Source: Aneurinibacillus danicus
GTDB lineage: Bacteria; Bacillota; Bacilli; Aneurinibacillales; Aneurinibacillaceae
DNA length: 64,000 nt
NCBI RefSeq assembly: GCF_007991215.1
Contig: NZ_BJXX01000019.1
Span: forward strand, 28,264 to 92,263
Reading direction: 5' to 3'
The stretch's first letter is position 1, and every line of letters begins with the position of its first letter. Positions 54,161 through 61,620 of the stretch are shown here, piece after piece. The notes beneath the pieces are model-generated. The model was not told where the DNA came from and did not search any database. It saw only the letters and a list, made by a program, of their open reading frames with translations. The translations under genes were made by a program, and so were the position numbers.

Positions 54161-55642
54161 TTGAAAAAGATTATTGTCAATGCCATGGGCCGTGAAGCGC
54201 GCGTCGCCGTGCTGGAAAGCGGTCGTTTGGTTGAATTATATATCGAACGTCCGGAAGAGAGCCGCATTGTCGGAAACATATACAAAGGAAGAGTCGAGAA
54301 TGTGCTTCCCGGAATGCAGGCCGCATTCGTCGATATCGGCATGGACAAGAACGCATTTTTATATGTGGACGATTGTTTGCCTCCGGACATCGAAAAAACG
54401 AAGAAGCGAAAGCCTTCCATAAACGAGCTGATTACCAAAGGACAGGAAATAACGGTACAGGTCAGCAAAGAAGCCTTCGGGACAAAGGGAGCGCGTGTAA
54501 CAACACAAGTCTCACTGCCAGGACGCTATATCGTCTATCTGCCGAATGTATCATATATCGGCGTCTCTCGCCGCATCCAGCAGGAGAAAGAGCGGGAGCG
54601 CCTCCGCTCGGTTGTCCGCGGCATTCTTAAGCCGGAGGAAGGCGTCATTCTGCGTACGCTGGCCGAAGGCGTTACGCAGAAGGAACTTGCGGCGGATATC
54701 TTATTTTTGCGTGCGCGCTGGGAACAGGTGCAAAACGATAAAAAGCATACACGTCCACCTTCGCTCATCTATCAGGATCTTGATCTTGTCTCCCGTGTCG
54801 TCCGCGATTTTGTCAGCGAGGACATTGAAGAAGTCATCATCGACAGTCGTTTACGCTATGCGGAAGTGTGCTCCCTGCTCGGACGTTATCAGCCGGAGCT
54901 CGAAGAAAAAATTCAACTGTATACGGGGCGGGAAGAGATTTTTGCCCATTATGACCTTGATGGAGAGATTGAGCGGGCCCTCCGCCGGAAAGTTTGGCTA
55001 AAGAGCGGTGGTTACCTGGTTATTGACCAGACGGAAGCGATGACCGTGTTTGATGTGAATACAGGTAAGTTTACTGGTACCTATGATCTGGAAGAAACTG
55101 TGGTCAAGACGAACCTGGAAGCCTGCCGCGAAATTGCGCGCCAGCTCCGCCTGCGCAATGTCGGCGGGATTATTATTATTGACTTTATCGACATGGCCAA
55201 GCAGGAGCATCGAGTGCAAGTGCATAAATGCATGGAGGCGGAGCTCCGCAAGGATAAAACGAAAACGCATCTTCTTGGCTTTACGCAACTCGGACTTCTT
55301 GAGATGACGCGTAAAAAAGAGCGGCACAACCTCTCTGATATGCTGCAGCGTACCTGTCCGTGCTGTGAAGGAAAAGGCCGGATTCTCGCCGAAGAAACGT
55401 TGCTTGGCATACTGGAGCGCGAACTTATTGCCTATAGTCAGGATGATCGCATATCCGCTGTGTTGGTGGAGATGCATCCACACACGGTACGTTATTTTAA
55501 CGAACACGGATATCTGAGTGAGTTGGAGGATAGTACAGGCTTTGTCGTCTATTTGAAAGAAAATCCGATGCTGGACGAGCAGCGGTACCAAATTACATTT
55601 ATGGGAAGCGAAGAAGAGGTACAGGCGCGTGTCCAGAGATAA
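54161..55642 (+). CDS. rng: Ribonuclease G/E
   Basis: 493 residues. An N-terminal S1 domain (about 35-115, VGNIYKGRVENVLPGMQAAFVDIG), the catalytic DNase-I-like part with TVFDVNTGKFTG and IIIDFIDM (metal-binding Asp residues), and the zinc-link CPCC near 412. The length fits RNase G rather than RNase E. TTG start behind AAGGGGG. B. subtilis lacks it; Paenibacillaceae often carry it here. Confidence 0.94.
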   Translation: MKKIIVNAMGREARVAVLESGRLVELYIERPEESRIVGNIYKGRVENVLPGMQAAFVDIGMDKNAFLYVDDCLPPDIEKTKKRKPSINELITKGQEITVQVSKEAFGTKGARVTTQVSLPGRYIVYLPNVSYIGVSRRIQQEKERERLRSVVRGILKPEEGVILRTLAEGVTQKELAADILFLRARWEQVQNDKKHTRPPSLIYQDLDLVSRVVRDFVSEDIEEVIIDSRLRYAEVCSLLGRYQPELEEKIQLYTGREEIFAHYDLDGEIERALRRKVWLKSGGYLVIDQTEAMTVFDVNTGKFTGTYDLEETVVKTNLEACREIARQLRLRNVGGIIIIDFIDMAKQEHRVQVHKCMEAELRKDKTKTHLLGFTQLGLLEMTRKKERHNLSDMLQRTCPCCEGKGRILAEETLLGILERELIAYSQDDRISAVLVEMHPHTVRYFNEHGYLSELEDSTGFVVYLKENPMLDEQRYQITFMGSEEEVQARVQR

Positions 55643-55644
55643 TG

Positions 55645-55672
55645 ATTGCTTTTAAGGGAAGAATGTGATAAT
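55645..55672 (+). promoter_or_regulatory. Extended -10 promoter of rplU
   Basis: TGTGATAAT (GATAAT 55667-55672) with a partial -35 ATTGCT (55645-55650, 16-bp spacer), just after the rng stop and directly before the L21 leader. Confidence 0.55.
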
Positions 55673-55696
55673 CTATTTTTTGTTGACTAGTGTGCT

Positions 55697-55799
55697 TGAC
55701 ACCTCAAGCAGACTACAACCGCTCGATGAAGGTTATAAAGTCGGTCAGGCGGCCGCACCGGGTATCGGCGAGTCTTAGTATATGGAGGAGGTGCAACGA
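55697..55799 (+). ncRNA. Ribosomal protein L21 leader
   Basis: Matches, from memory, the L21 leader family: CACCTCAAGCAGACTACAACC, then GGTTATAAAGTCGGTCAGGC and a GC-rich GGCGGCCGC block. CACCTC (55700-55705) can pair with GAGGTG (55788-55793), which contains the rplU ribosome site. Excess L21 is thought to bind and stop expression of its own operon. Confidence 0.8.
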
Positions 55800-56111
55800 A
55801 TGTACGCAATTATCGAAACTGGTGGTAAGCAATACAAAGTGGAGAAAGGCACAGAACTGTACATCGAAAAGCTGGCAAACGCTGAAGGTGACACAGTAAC
55901 TTTTGACCGTGTACTGCTCGTATCTGGTGAGGACGGTGTAAAAATGGGCGCTCCTGTAGTAGAAGGTGCGACTGTTACCGCGAAAGTGGAACGTCACGGT
56001 AAAGGTAAGAAAATTATCGTGTACAAATACAAAGCAAAGAAAAACTACCGTCGTAAGCAGGGTCACCGTCAACCTTATACGAAGGTTGTTATCGACGCCA
56101 TCAATGCATAA
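55800..56111 (+). CDS. rplU: 50S ribosomal protein L21
   Basis: 103 residues, [17 protein letters not shown] start and the [11 protein letters not shown] end are diagnostic. ATG 55800 follows GGAGGAGGTG; the ATG at 55782 lies inside that ribosome site. The stop overlaps the next start as TAATG. Confidence 0.98.
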   Translation: MYAIIETGGKQYKVEKGTELYIEKLANAEGDTVTFDRVLLVSGEDGVKMGAPVVEGATVTAKVERHGKGKKIIVYKYKAKKNYRRKQGHRQPYTKVVIDAINA

Positions 56112-56449
56112 TGATTACGGTGCAAGTAAAGAGGCGCTCTGACGGGACGATCGAGAAGATTACGATCAGTGGACATGCCGGATCGGCTGATTATGGCCGG
56201 GACCTGGTGTGTGCTGCGGTATCTGCCATCTCGCTAGGGACCGTTAACGCCGTTGAATTGTTATTGAACGTCGGGCTGCCGGCCAGACAGGGCGACAGCG
56301 GGTTTCTCGAAGTGAAAGTACCGGACGATTATGCGCCGGAGCTTGCGGAGAAAGTGCAGTTACTGCTCGAAGGCATGATTGCCTCGCTGTATTCGGTAGC
56401 CGTAAGTCATGACAAGTATGTTCGGATTGCCGACAAATTGAAATATTGA
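56111..56449 (+). CDS. prp: Ribosomal-processing cysteine protease Prp
   Basis: 112 residues (YsxB). The His22 (SGHAG) and Cys34 (DLVCAAVSA) dyad of the Prp family is intact. It removes the N-terminal extension of L27 before ribosome assembly in Firmicutes, and L27 encoded next has that extension. Located between rplU and rpmA with overlapping or tight spacing. Confidence 0.95.
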   Translation: MITVQVKRRSDGTIEKITISGHAGSADYGRDLVCAAVSAISLGTVNAVELLLNVGLPARQGDSGFLEVKVPDDYAPELAEKVQLLLEGMIASLYSVAVSHDKYVRIADKLKY

Positions 56450-56462
56450 GGAGGTGGCACTC

Positions 56463-56753
56463 ATGTTAAGAATGGACCTTCAATTCTTCGCCTCGAAAAA
56501 AGGGGTAGGTAGCACGAAGAACGGCCGCGACTCCATCTCGAAGCGTCTTGGCGCGAAACGTGGAGATGGCCAATTCGTAAAAGCGGGTAATATTCTGTAC
56601 CGTCAACGCGGTACGAAGATCTATCCGGGTGCAAACGTAGGCCGTGGTGGCGACGACACATTGTTCGCGCTGTCTGACGGTATCGTACGCTTCAAGCGTC
56701 TGGGCCGCGACCGCAAGCAAGTGGTTGTTGAACCGGTAGCAAGCAAAGCTTAA
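56463..56753 (+). CDS. rpmA: 50S ribosomal protein L27 (with Prp-cleaved pre-sequence)
   Basis: 96 residues. [10 protein letters not shown] precedes the [14 protein letters not shown] start of mature L27; the LQFFA element is the known Prp cleavage motif. ATG 56463 lies six bases after GAGGAGGTG; a GTG three codons earlier is part of that site. A terminator follows. Confidence 0.98.
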   Translation: MLRMDLQFFASKKGVGSTKNGRDSISKRLGAKRGDGQFVKAGNILYRQRGTKIYPGANVGRGGDDTLFALSDGIVRFKRLGRDRKQVVVEPVASKA

Positions 56754-56766
56754 TACGTGAGCGAAT

Positions 56767-56802
56767 AAAAAGACCGTTGACGCCAGTCAATGGTCTTTTT
56801 TC
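56767..56802 (+). terminator. Terminator of rplU-prp-rpmA
   Basis: AAAAAGACCGTTGAC (56767-56781) pairs with GTCAATGGTCTTTTT (56786-56800) with one G-T pair, followed by further T residues. Confidence 0.9.
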
Positions 56803-56879
56803 TCTTTTCTCTTTTGCTTTTCGTTTTTTTGTCTATGGGTTTGTGCACACTAAGGCAAAAACCAAAGGAGTGTTTGCCT

Positions 56880-58592
56880 GTGTTTCGCAAAAACGGAGCC
56901 GATACGCTGATTGATTTGCTGATTGAGTGGGGCGTGGACCATGTGTATGGAATGCCTGGTGATTCGATAAACGCTATCATTGAGGCGCTGCGCAAGAGGA
57001 AAGATAAAATTCGCTTTATCCAGGTACGGCATGAAGAAGCCGGGGCTCTGGCGGCCGCGGCGTATGCTAAATTGACTGGAAAACTCGGTGTCTGCCTGGG
57101 TGTGGCGGGTCCTGGTGCCATTCATTTGCTGAACGGATTGTATGACGCCAAACTGGATCATGCGCCCGTACTGGCGATTGCCGGGCAGGTCGATACGGCA
57201 GTAATGGGGCTTGATTATTTTCAAGAAGTGAATCTAAGCCGCTTGTTTGATGATGTGGCGGTGTATAATCAGATGGTTGTTTCACCTGTACAGTTGCCCG
57301 CTGTGGTTAATCAAGCAATTCGTACGGCATATGCCGAGAAGGGTGTCGCGGTACTGGCGTTTCCCGGCAACGTGACGAATATGGAGATGAACAAGGGTAC
57401 GCCCTATACCTCTCCCCAGATAGCAAGGGGAAAGGTACAGCCGCTGGATCACGATATGGATGCGGTCTGTGCCGCACTGAATCAAATGGATAAAAATATT
57501 GTTATTTTAGCTGGTAAAGGTGCACGGGGAGCAAGAGAGGAACTGCTTACCCTTGCCGAAAAGCTCGGCGCTCCCATCGTACTTACGCTTCCGGCTAAAG
57601 GCGTCATTCCGGACAGGCATCCGTACTGCCTGGGCGGTCTTGGACTGCTTGGCACAAGGGCGGCATACACTGCAATGCAGGAGGCAGATATTTTGTTTAT
57701 GATTGGCACTTCCTATCCGTTTACTGTCTATCTCCCGGAGCGTGCGTTTACGATTCAATTGGACGTGGATGCACGGCAAATCGGCAAACGATATGCGGTG
57801 GATGTCGGGATTGTCGGCGAAGCGAAATCGACGCTTGCACAGCTGAATGAGCGCGTGGCATACCATGAGAGCCGCGAGTTTCTGGCGCGCTGCAAAGCGA
57901 ATATGGATAAATGGTGGGATAAAATGGAAAGTCTGGAAGAGGCAGAGCATCCGAAGATTCTTCCGGAATATGTGGCGCGGGCGATGGAGGAGATGGCGGA
58001 GGAGAATGCTGTGCTGTCGTGCGATGTCGGCAATGTTACCGTTTGGGCCGCACGGCATTTTCGCTGCACCAACCAGCACTTTATTCTATCCAGCTGGCTG
58101 GCTACGCTTGGCTGCGGTCTGCCAGGTGCCATTGCGGCGCAAATCGCCTATCCCGAGCGGCAGGTGTTTGCCTTATGCGGTGACGGCGGTTTTGGTATGA
58201 TGATGGCCGATTTCGTCACCGCGGTCAAGTATGATTTACCCATCATCGTCGTCGTATTCAATAACCAGAAAATCGCCATGATTAAGTTTGAACAAGAAGT
58301 GCTCGGCAACCTTGAATATGGTACCGGTCTGCATAATCCAAACTTTGCTGCCTATGCAGAAGCGTGCGGTGCGATGGGATTGCGCGTCGAGAGGAAGGAA
58401 GATGTGCTTCCGGCATTGCGCAAAGCCGCAGCCGCCAAGCGTCCCTGCATTATCGATGTGCTAGTGGAAGCCGATGAGCTGCCGCAGCCTCCGAATGTAA
58501 TGGTGGAGCAGGCGATCGGATACGCCAAGCATCTGGCGAAAGAGCTGCTGGAGGAAGGAAAAGTCTCGCTTCCGCCCATTCTTCGTTTATAG
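56880..58592 (+). CDS. Pyruvate oxidase-type thiamine-diphosphate enzyme
   Basis: 570 residues from GTG 56880, nine bases after AAAGGAG. The three-domain ThDP/FAD fold is clear: N-terminal GADTLIDLLIEWGVDHVYGMPGD, catalytic Glu near 52 (RHEEAGALAAAAYAK), and ThDP motif GDG...NN (about 434-463, ending VVVFNNQ). The best fit is pyruvate oxidase (YdaP/SpxB/PoxB group), giving acetyl-phosphate + H2O2 or acetate; acetolactate synthase-like activity cannot be excluded. It interrupts the usual rpmA-spo0B order. Confidence 0.82.
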   Translation: MFRKNGADTLIDLLIEWGVDHVYGMPGDSINAIIEALRKRKDKIRFIQVRHEEAGALAAAAYAKLTGKLGVCLGVAGPGAIHLLNGLYDAKLDHAPVLAIAGQVDTAVMGLDYFQEVNLSRLFDDVAVYNQMVVSPVQLPAVVNQAIRTAYAEKGVAVLAFPGNVTNMEMNKGTPYTSPQIARGKVQPLDHDMDAVCAALNQMDKNIVILAGKGARGAREELLTLAEKLGAPIVLTLPAKGVIPDRHPYCLGGLGLLGTRAAYTAMQEADILFMIGTSYPFTVYLPERAFTIQLDVDARQIGKRYAVDVGIVGEAKSTLAQLNERVAYHESREFLARCKANMDKWWDKMESLEEAEHPKILPEYVARAMEEMAEENAVLSCDVGNVTVWAARHFRCTNQHFILSSWLATLGCGLPGAIAAQIAYPERQVFALCGDGGFGMMMADFVTAVKYDLPIIVVVFNNQKIAMIKFEQEVLGNLEYGTGLHNPNFAAYAEACGAMGLRVERKEDVLPALRKAAAAKRPCIIDVLVEADELPQPPNVMVEQAIGYAKHLAKELLEEGKVSLPPILRL

Positions 58593-58643
58593 AAAAGCGA
58601 ATGTTTTTCTTTGCACCGTTCGTGCCACGCCGCTGGCCGAATA

Positions 58644-58652
58644 TGGTAAAAT
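58644..58652 (+). promoter_or_regulatory. Possible spo0B promoter
   Basis: TGGTAAAAT, an extended -10 (TAAAAT 58647-58652), 36 bp before spo0B. No good -35. Confidence 0.35.
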
Positions 58653-58687
58653 GATGAGAGAAGCCATAATAAAGGGAGCGAAGCCGT

Positions 58688-59233
58688 ATGAAGGAGTTAA
58701 TCGAAGTTATTAATCACCAACGGCACGACTGGCTTAACCATATTCAGGTTCTGCTCGGGTACTTAAAGCTTGAGAAATACGACATGTGCGAGGAATACAT
58801 ACGCAAAATCATTACGGATGCCAATCGGGACACGTTGGTGTCCCGGCTGGAATATCCGCCGCTTGTCGCCTATTTATTGTCGTTTAACGCATTACATAAT
58901 AACGTATGTATTGAGGTGGAAATTCCGGCTTCCTTCTCACTTCTATCGTTTGAAGAGGGGCCAAAGCTGGGAGATTTCATTCTTTCGGTGGTAAAGTTAT
59001 ACCAGCAGCACGCGCTCTATAATAACGGAGAAAGCAATACGTTTCTTCTTACGTTGCATCGCGAAGAAGGAATGCTACGGATGGTGGCTGATTTTGCCGG
59101 CGAGCTGGACGCTCGGGAAATCGAGCCTAAGCTTATGCAGGCAAAAGTCCAGGCGGAAGAGTGGGGGGGCAAGGTGCTGCTCGCACCTCATACGGCTTCG
59201 GAGTCGGTACTGGAATGTCTGTTTCCTCTATAA
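58688..59233 (+). CDS. spo0B: Sporulation phosphotransferase Spo0B
   Basis: 181 residues. The helical hairpin dimerisation region carries the phosphorylated His13 in NHQRHDWLNHIQVLLGYLKL, followed by a degenerate kinase-like C domain. It passes phosphate from Spo0F to Spo0A in the sporulation phosphorelay. A GGAG-type ribosome site precedes the ATG. spo0B-obg order as in B. subtilis. Confidence 0.92.
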   Translation: MKELIEVINHQRHDWLNHIQVLLGYLKLEKYDMCEEYIRKIITDANRDTLVSRLEYPPLVAYLLSFNALHNNVCIEVEIPASFSLLSFEEGPKLGDFILSVVKLYQQHALYNNGESNTFLLTLHREEGMLRMVADFAGELDAREIEPKLMQAKVQAEEWGGKVLLAPHTASESVLECLFPL

Positions 59234-59239
59234 AACAGT

Positions 59240-59340
59240 ATGGCCGTCCCTGCTGCAAGCTCTGACATGAAAACAGAAAGTAGGCATGGCTGTTCAGCCG
59301 CAACCCCGACATGAAAATCATGGGAAGGGCGGCTGACTTT
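59240..59340 (+). repeat. Tandem structured element between spo0B and obg
   Basis: Two related blocks (59240-59285 and 59286-59337) each begin ATGGC and contain GACATGAAAA. The second folds into TCAGCCGC (59294-59301)/GCGGCTGA (59329-59336) with an inner hairpin CATGA-AAA-TCATG (59310-59322), followed by CTTTT. TCAGCCGCAACCCCGA recurs at 63982-63997 after pheB. Could be a terminator or a structured RNA; not recognised. Confidence 0.6.
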
Positions 59341-59345
59341 TGTGG

Positions 59346-59470
59346 TGCGAAGGAAAAGAGAGAAAGGAACGAGACAATGATTTCAATGGTGAAAAAGGCG
59401 ACCGCCTTTTTCTTCTCTGGATCTCATTTTCTCTTTCTCTCCTTCTTTTCTCATGATTTTCACAGAAAAA
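59346..59470 (+). repeat. Hairpin repeat element, copy B (upstream of obg)
   Basis: Core GAAAAAGGC (59391-59399), loop GACC, GCCTTTTTC (59404-59412). Purine-rich left arm (GAAGGAAAAGAGAGAAAGG) and pyrimidine-rich right arm ending TCATGATTTTCACAGAAAA, the same ending as copy A. It abuts the obg ribosome site. Confidence 0.7.
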
Positions 59471-59482
59471 GGTGGAATTTAT

Positions 59483-60766
59483 ATGTTTGTAGATAGTGTA
59501 CGAGTATACGTGAAAGGCGGCGACGGAGGAAATGGGATGGTTGCCTTCCGCAGGGAAAAATACGTGGCAGCCGGAGGTCCTGCCGGCGGTGACGGCGGCC
59601 GTGGCGGGAATGTGGTGTTTGTGGTGGATGAAGGTTTGCGTACGCTCGTCGATTTCCGCTATAAGCGCCACTTCAAGGCAGCGCGCGGCGAGAACGGCCG
59701 GACGAAGGGACAACACGGTGCAGGAGCGGAAGATTTAGTCGTACGGGTTCCTCCGGGGACGACCGTAATTGATGATGATACGCAGCAGGTTATTGCCGAT
59801 CTGGTAGTGAACGGACAGCGCGCGGTTATCGCAAGAGGCGGCCGTGGCGGCCGCGGTAACATCCGGTTTGCGACACCGGCCAATCCGGCACCGGAGATTG
59901 CGGAGAATGGCGAGCCGGGTCAGGAGCGTTACGTACGTCTGGAACTGAAAGTACTGGCGGACGTCGGCCTGGTGGGATTCCCGAGCGTCGGAAAATCGAC
60001 TCTGCTTTCCGTCGTCTCGGCAGCCCGTCCGAAAATCGCCGAATATCATTTTACGACGATAACGCCGAATCTGGGCGTAGTAGATGTAGACGAAGAACGG
60101 AGTTTCGTTATGGCAGATTTGCCCGGATTGATTGAAGGGGCACATGAAGGTGTAGGTCTGGGCCATCAATTTCTGCGGCATGTGGAGCGGACACGCGTCA
60201 TCATCCATGTGATTGACATGGCCGGTTCTGAAGGGCGTGATCCGTATGATGATTATGTACAGATTAATGAAGAATTGAAGCTGTACAATAAGAAGCTGGA
60301 GGAACGTCCCCAGGTGGTTGCGGCGAACAAGATGGACATTCCCGGTGCGGAGGAAAATCTGGCTGAGTTCCGTAAAAAGGTCGGAGAAGACGTGCCGGTT
60401 TTTCCAATTTCCGCGGCAACAAAGCAAGGCGTAAGGGAACTTTTGTATAAAGTAGCGGAAATGCTCGAAGAAATTCCGGATGTGCCGCTGGTAGAAGATG
60501 TGGCCGACGAGGAGACGACCGTATTGTATAAGGCGGAGCCGGAAGAGGATGCGTTCACGGTACGCCGTGAGAACGAAACCTTCGTTGTCGAAGGCGAGAA
60601 GCTGGAGAAGCTTGTTAAGATGACAAACTTGAACAGTCACGACTCTATTCAGCGTTTTGCGCGCATCATGCGGAGCATGGGCGTGGACGATGCCCTGCGT
60701 AAAAAAGGGGCCGAGAACGGCGACATCGTACGCATCGGCAAGTTCGAGTTCGAGTTTGTGGACTAG
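59483..60766 (+). CDS. obg: GTPase Obg/CgtA
   Basis: 427 residues. Glycine-rich Obg domain (about 1-158), G domain with [22 protein letters not shown] and NKMD, and a C-terminal OCT domain. Ribosome assembly, stress and sporulation signalling. ATG 59483 follows AAAAAGGTGG. The repeat element in its leader may separate its control from spo0B. Confidence 0.97.
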   Translation: MFVDSVRVYVKGGDGGNGMVAFRREKYVAAGGPAGGDGGRGGNVVFVVDEGLRTLVDFRYKRHFKAARGENGRTKGQHGAGAEDLVVRVPPGTTVIDDDTQQVIADLVVNGQRAVIARGGRGGRGNIRFATPANPAPEIAENGEPGQERYVRLELKVLADVGLVGFPSVGKSTLLSVVSAARPKIAEYHFTTITPNLGVVDVDEERSFVMADLPGLIEGAHEGVGLGHQFLRHVERTRVIIHVIDMAGSEGRDPYDDYVQINEELKLYNKKLEERPQVVAANKMDIPGAEENLAEFRKKVGEDVPVFPISAATKQGVRELLYKVAEMLEEIPDVPLVEDVADEETTVLYKAEPEEDAFTVRRENETFVVEGEKLEKLVKMTNLNSHDSIQRFARIMRSMGVDDALRKKGAENGDIVRIGKFEFEFVD

Positions 60767-61056
60767 AGCTTTTCTTGCTTCGAATCACGAAAGAATGTCG
60801 ATTGTAGCCTAATTGTTTGACCCGCCGACCGCCAGCAGCATCGGACATGCCTTCCGCGAATACCGTAATGCCTCTGAATAGGAAATGGACATGGACATAA
60901 ATTAGGAGCAAAGCGAGCCACCCGGATTGATCGGGAGGCTCGTTTTATTTATATAAACACGAAAGATTTCCTGAATATCTTCAGTAGTATAAGATGAATA
61001 CGGAAACGGGAAATACAAGTTTGCTCCGGAGCGTCCGTTTCATGGGAGGTTGCACA
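60767..61056 (+). other. Intergenic region obg-sigma factor; terminator at 60913-60947
   Basis: The first 145 bp contain no ORF with a ribosome site and no clear promoter. CGAGCCACCCG (60914-60924 region) pairs with CGGGAGGCTCG (60932-60942) with one mismatch, then TTTTATTT, a good terminator. The 110 bp before the sigma gene hold a weak TATAAG; I do not see a convincing ECF autoregulatory promoter. Confidence 0.6.
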
Positions 61057-61620
61057 ATGGATGAAGATCAAGAATGGGTGGCCCAGGTACTTAGCGGGAG
61101 CAAAGACGCCTACGCCCACCTGGTAAATAAATATAAAACCCGAGTCTACGGACTTCTTATAGGGATGGGCGCATCGCCGCAGGATGCGCAGGATTTGGCT
61201 CAGGAAAGTTTCATTAAAGCGTATCGTTATCTGGCAAGCTATAATCCGGAGAAGCAATTCTCCTCATGGCTCTACAAGATTGCGGCCAATAGCTACCTCG
61301 ATGTCTGGCGCAAACAGAAGCGCGAGAGGATGGATGCACAGGAAGAAGAGTATGTCGACTGGACAAGCCCCGAACAGGTCTACCTGCACAAAGAGCGGGC
61401 ACATGAACTTAGGGCTCATATCGCACGGCTGCCGGAAAAATATCGGCTCGTACTCGTACTGCGATACATCGATGATTTAAGCTATAAAGAGATTGCGGAA
61501 GTGCTTGAACTTCCGCTGCCGACGGTACAGACGCACCTGCATCGGGCAAAGAAGAAACTGCGTGCCGCACTGCAGTACACAAAGACGGGAGGGGACCTGA
61601 ATGAAATGTACGGAATATGA
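61057..61620 (+). CDS. ECF-type RNA polymerase sigma factor
   Basis: 187 residues with sigma region 2 (YAHLVNKYKTRVYGLL, AQDLAQESFIKAYRYL, FSSWLYKIAANSYLDVWR) and region 4 (LPEKYRLVLVLRYIDDLSYKEIAEVLELPLPTVQTHLHRAKKKL). ATG 61057 follows GGGAGG at seven bases. The C-terminal codons overlap the next gene by 20 bp. Expected to be held inactive by that partner until an envelope signal. Confidence 0.93.
   Translation: MDEDQEWVAQVLSGSKDAYAHLVNKYKTRVYGLLIGMGASPQDAQDLAQESFIKAYRYLASYNPEKQFSSWLYKIAANSYLDVWRKQKRERMDAQEEEYVDWTSPEQVYLHKERAHELRAHIARLPEKYRLVLVLRYIDDLSYKEIAEVLELPLPTVQTHLHRAKKKLRAALQYTKTGGDLNEMYGI

Noticed and set aside
56790..56879. 30-codon hydrophobic extension of the pyruvate oxidase, looking like a signal peptide
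   Set aside because: It is the translation of the rpmA terminator T-tract; the ribosome site AAAGGAG lies downstream of it.
59735..60640. 301-codon minus-strand frame over obg
   Set aside because: Shadow of obg; no start context.
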